DNA of 16,800 nt from an uncultured Flavobacteriales bacterium (GTDB taxonomy: Bacteria > Bacteroidota > Bacteroidia > Flavobacteriales > Vicingaceae), in assembly GCA_946886085.1 (NCBI GenBank), contig CAMPHX010000004.1:1-16800 (forward strand), given 5' to 3'. Shown piece by piece: positions 14,171 through 16,800 of the stretch; positions within the stretch are counted from its first letter, which is position 1, and the number at the start of each line of letters is the position of its first letter. The notes below the pieces were generated by a model. That model was given only the letters and a program-made list of their open reading frames with translations, was not told the origin of the DNA and searched no databases. The translations under genes and the position numbers were made by a program.

Positions 14171-15565
14171 ATGACATTAATAAAATCAATTTCAGGAATT
14201 AGAGGAACTATAGGAGGTATGCCTGATCAGGGTTTAACACCTTTAGATATCGTAAAATTTACTTCGGCTTTCGGAGCTTGGATAAAAAAAAGAGCAAACA
14301 AAAAAGAGGTAAGTATAGTAATTGGTAGAGATGCTCGTATTTCGGGAGAAATGGTGCAGCATTTAGTTGTGGGAACTTTGCAAGGTTTAGGCATAAACGT
14401 GATAGATTTAGGTTTGAGTACCACACCCACAGTAGAAGTTGCGGTAACTATGGAAAATGCTTCGGGAGGAATTATTCTTACGGCTAGCCACAATCCTAAA
14501 CAATGGAATGCGTTAAAATTACTCAACGAAAAAGGTGAGTTTATTTCCGCTACCGATGGAGAAGAAGTGTTGAGAATGGCAGTAGCCAATGAATTTGAAT
14601 ATGCCAATGTTGATGAACTAGGAACATATTCTGTTGACAACACTTATTTAGATAAACATATACAAGCAGTGTTAGATTTGCCTTTGGTAGATGTAGCTGC
14701 TATAAAAGCTAAAAACTTTACTGTAGCAATAGATTGTGTGAACTCCACTGGTGGGATTTTCTTGCCACCATTGTTAAAAGCGTTGGGTGTAAAAGAAGTA
14801 ATTGAATTATACTGTAAACCAAACGGTATTTTCCCACATAATCCGGAACCATTACCAGAAAACCTTACCGAAATTGCCTCAGTAATGAAAAAACAAAAAG
14901 CCGATGTTGGTTTTGTAGTTGATCCCGATGTGGACAGGTTGGCAATTGTTTCGGAAGATGGAGAAATGTTTGGCGAAGAATATACTTTGGTTGCTGTTGC
15001 AGATTATGTGTTACAAAATCAAAAAGGAAATACCGTTTCTAATTTATCTTCAACAAAAGCATTGCGAGATGTTACCGAAAAAAAAGGAGGTGTGTATTTT
15101 GCTTCGGCTGTAGGAGAGGTGAATGTAGTGGAAATGATGAAGAAAGAGAATGCTATTATTGGTGGTGAAGGCAACGGAGGAATTATTTATCCTGAATTAC
15201 ATTACGGTAGAGATGCTTTGGTTGGCATCGCTTTATTTTTAACGCATTTAGCGAAAAGCAATGTAACTTGTTCGGAATTAAGAAACAGTTATCCGAATTA
15301 TGTAATGTCGAAAAATAAAATTGAGTTGACTCCTGATATTAATGTGGATGAGCTGTTGGTTCAGTTGCAACAAAAATACACGGATAAAGAAATTAATACC
15401 ATTGATGGCGTTAAAATTCATTTTGATAATGGTTGGGTGCATCTAAGAAAATCGAATACCGAACCTATTATTAGAATTTATGCCGAAAATACTACTAAAG
15501 AAAAAGCAGATGAACTAGCTCTGCAAATTATTAAAGATGTGGAGGGAATGGTTAAGTTAGTTTAA
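14171..15565 (+). CDS. glmM: Phosphoglucosamine mutase (alpha-D-phosphohexomutase family)
   Basis: This cytoplasmic enzyme interconverts glucosamine-6-phosphate and glucosamine-1-phosphate for UDP-GlcNAc, the precursor of peptidoglycan and other polymers. The four phosphohexomutase signatures are complete: the phosphoserine loop TASHNP with Ser106, the metal loop DPDVDRL with Asp251, Asp253 and Asp255, the sugar-binding GGEGNGG at 331-337, and the phosphate-binding RKSNTEP at 426-432. The length is 464 residues from ATG 14171, with a family-type start MTLIKSISGIRGTIGG. A TTG at 14153 would add six residues (MSKIFY), but it falls inside a good -7 promoter box, so I prefer the ATG. The GEGNGG form occurs in archaeal-type phosphohexomutases as well, so activity on glucose or mannose phosphate cannot be excluded. 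The gene is divergent from the TPR cluster. Confidence 0.92.
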   Translation: MTLIKSISGIRGTIGGMPDQGLTPLDIVKFTSAFGAWIKKRANKKEVSIVIGRDARISGEMVQHLVVGTLQGLGINVIDLGLSTTPTVEVAVTMENASGGIILTASHNPKQWNALKLLNEKGEFISATDGEEVLRMAVANEFEYANVDELGTYSVDNTYLDKHIQAVLDLPLVDVAAIKAKNFTVAIDCVNSTGGIFLPPLLKALGVKEVIELYCKPNGIFPHNPEPLPENLTEIASVMKKQKADVGFVVDPDVDRLAIVSEDGEMFGEEYTLVAVADYVLQNQKGNTVSNLSSTKALRDVTEKKGGVYFASAVGEVNVVEMMKKENAIIGGEGNGGIIYPELHYGRDALVGIALFLTHLAKSNVTCSELRNSYPNYVMSKNKIELTPDINVDELLVQLQQKYTDKEINTIDGVKIHFDNGWVHLRKSNTEPIIRIYAENTTKEKADELALQIIKDVEGMVKLV

Positions 15566-15665
15566 AAGTTTAGGAGGTTAAGAGTTTAGAAAATAAAAAT
15601 TAGAGGTTTGAAGTTTGAAGCTTTGAGCGATGGAAACTCCTCCCCTTCGGGGAGGTTGGGAGGGG
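15559..15665. repeat. Composite intergenic repeat with a GC-rich hairpin
   Basis: The gap between glmM and the cysteine desulfurase gene begins with AGTTTAAAAG (15559-15568, overlapping the glmM stop), GAGTTTAGAA (15582-15591) and TTTGAAGTTTGA (15607-15618). A hairpin follows: CCTCCCC (15639-15645), loop TTC, GGGGAGG (15649-15655), then TTGGGAGGGG. The CTCCCCTTCGGGGAGG text is like a dispersed element I recall from Bacteroidota intergenic regions. The hairpin is strikingly GC-rich against AT-rich surroundings and could also act on the end of the glmM transcript, though no T-run follows it. Confidence 0.55.
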
Positions 15666-15699
15666 CTAAATTAGAGATTAATAAGTAACAATAAAATAA

Positions 15700-16800
15700 A
15701 TGAAAGTATATTTAGATAATGCAGCAACAACCCCTTTAGATGAAGAAGTGATAGCAGCTATGATTCCTGTAATGAAAGAAAACTATGGAAATCCTTCTTC
15801 TGTTCATGCTTTAGGAAGACAATCTAGAGCTATAATTGAAAAAGCTAGAAAGCAAGTTGCAGGGTATATTAATGCTGCTCCGTCAGAAATTTTCTTTACT
15901 TCGGGGGGCACAGAGGCAGATAATATGGTGCTGAGAAGTTGCACTGAAGATTTAGGTGTAAATCACATCATTACCTCTGCTATTGAGCATCATGCAGTTA
16001 TAGATACTGCTCAGTGTGTTGAACAGCATAAAAATATTAAGTTGAGCTTAGTCAACATTGATGACAAAGGCTACATAGATTTGAATCATTTAGAGCAATT
16101 GCTTGAAGAGAATAAAGATAAAAAGACCTTGGTTTCTTTAATGCATGCCAATAACGAAATTGGTAACTTATTACCCCTTAAAAAAGTTACTGAAATTTGT
16201 AAAAAATACCAAGCTTATTTTCATTCTGATACAGTACAAACTGTAGGACATTACCCTTTTAATGTTAGGGAGTTGAAAATAGATTTTATGACTTGCTCTG
16301 CTCATAAATTCCACGGACCAAAAGGAACGGGATTTTTATTTGTCAACTCAGATTTGCAGCTAAAACCAATAATTACCGGAGGAGCTCAAGAAAGAAATAT
16401 GCGTGCAGGAACCGAAAATATTTATGGTATTGTTGGATTGACTAAAGCCATGGAAATTGCTCATAGAGATATGGAAAATCACGAAAAACATATTAAAGGA
16501 TTAAAACGTTACATGGCTGAAGAGCTTAAAAAAGTGTTGCCAACCATTGAATTTAATGGCGATCCTTTGGGAGATAGCTTATATACCGTTTTAAATGTTC
16601 ATTTTCCTCATTCAGATATGGATGAAATGTTAATTTACAACCTAGATATTGAAGGGATTTGTGTTTCTGGAGGTAGTGCCTGTTCATCAGGAAGCTCAGT
16701 AGGATCGCATGTTTTAAGTGGGTTGGGAATTAATCAGGAGCAACCTTCATTGCGTTTTTCTTTCAGTAAATATAATACCAAAGAAGAAATAGACTATACC
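15700..16800 (+). CDS. Cysteine desulfurase (NifS/IscS type), 3' end cut by the window
   Basis: This pyridoxal-phosphate enzyme removes sulfur from L-cysteine and passes it as a persulfide to Fe-S cluster, thiolation or other acceptors. The visible 367 codons run without a stop to the window edge, so only the last few residues of a roughly 380-400-residue protein are missing. Signatures in order are MKVYLDNAATTPLDEEV, FTSGGTEADNMVL, the PLP-stacking His in SAIEHHAV, HANNEIGN, HSDTVQTVG, the PLP lysine Lys203 in CSAHKFHGPKGTGF, GGAQERNMRAGTEN, and catalytic Cys328 in SGGSACSSGS. The SACSSGS loop marks the NifS/IscS class rather than SufS. The start ATG 15700 gives the family N-terminus exactly. 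It lies 134 bp after glmM, across a repeat, so co-transcription is uncertain. Whether it is IscS, NifS or a tRNA-thiolation enzyme cannot be decided without its downstream neighbours. Confidence 0.95.
   Translation, partial: MKVYLDNAATTPLDEEVIAAMIPVMKENYGNPSSVHALGRQSRAIIEKARKQVAGYINAAPSEIFFTSGGTEADNMVLRSCTEDLGVNHIITSAIEHHAVIDTAQCVEQHKNIKLSLVNIDDKGYIDLNHLEQLLEENKDKKTLVSLMHANNEIGNLLPLKKVTEICKKYQAYFHSDTVQTVGHYPFNVRELKIDFMTCSAHKFHGPKGTGFLFVNSDLQLKPIITGGAQERNMRAGTENIYGIVGLTKAMEIAHRDMENHEKHIKGLKRYMAEELKKVLPTIEFNGDPLGDSLYTVLNVHFPHSDMDEMLIYNLDIEGICVSGGSACSSGSSVGSHVLSGLGINQEQPSLRFSFSKYNTKEEIDYT

Noticed and set aside
14227..14643. Minus-strand open frame of 138 codons inside glmM
   Set aside because: It is antisense to the conserved phosphoserine loop region of GlmM and lacks its own start signals or homology.
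14919..15113. Second plus-strand frame overlapping glmM
   Set aside because: It is out of frame with the conserved DPDVDRL region, and its translation is low in complexity and unlike a protein.
15559..15665. A CRISPR array or attachment site near the glmM 3' end
   Set aside because: The repeated boxes are short, irregularly spaced and not separated by uniform spacers, and no cas or integrase gene is present.
15639..15665. Canonical Rho-independent terminator after glmM
   Set aside because: The GC-rich hairpin has no following T-run on the plus strand and resembles a dispersed repeat, so I list it as a repeat.
1..16800. Defence island, prophage or mobile element
   Set aside because: No integrase, transposase, nuclease-toxin pair, restriction enzyme or tRNA-bounded segment is visible, and the coding content looks like ordinary chromosome throughout.

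Overview
The window looks like chromosomal DNA from a Bacteroidota member, most likely Flavobacteriales. The reasons are: very AT-rich DNA, TAnnTTTG-type -7 promoter elements, no clear Shine-Dalgarno sequences, a secreted hydrolase carrying a type IX secretion sorting domain, and a housekeeping set (UvrB, M28 peptidase, DUF368 protein, bacterial ComA-like enzyme, GlmM) typical of that phylum. I see no phage, IS, integrase, CRISPR, tRNA or rRNA. The species cannot be named from this stretch.

Layout. From 23 to 6716 all genes are on the minus strand. In transcription order they are an uncharacterised 483-residue helical protein, uvrB, a small lipoprotein, a 39-residue one-helix membrane protein (2261-2380) whose stop overlaps the start of a sodium:solute symporter, and finally an unrecognised, possibly truncated 138-residue protein at the left edge. 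A plus-strand gene (6822-8237) encodes an exported alpha/beta hydrolase with an Ig-like module and a T9SS tail. It converges on an M28 peptidase/glutamine amidotransferase pair (10380 to 8251) over a bidirectional terminator-like hairpin. A four-gene minus-strand cluster (14038 to 10583) follows: TPR protein, phosphosulfolactate synthase-like enzyme, single-domain rhodanese, and DUF368/PopT-type undecaprenyl-phosphate transporter. Divergent from it, glmM and a cysteine desulfurase cut by the right edge run on the plus strand.

How the genes fit together. GlmM (UDP-GlcNAc supply) and the DUF368 protein (carrier-lipid recycling) both serve cell-envelope synthesis. ComA-like enzyme, rhodanese and cysteine desulfurase all handle sulfur, but only the first two share a transcription unit. 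UvrB stands alone as the DNA-repair gene, as is usual for dispersed uvr genes.

No gap exceeds 300 bases. The larger intergenic gaps hold short repeat-like sequences and hairpins (2398-2491, 10443-10494, 10531-10570, 15559-15665). The most interesting leads are the unannotated 39-residue partner of the symporter, the ComA-rhodanese-DUF368 cluster, and the T9SS-targeted polyester-hydrolase-like enzyme. Nothing here is clearly a new defence or mobile system.
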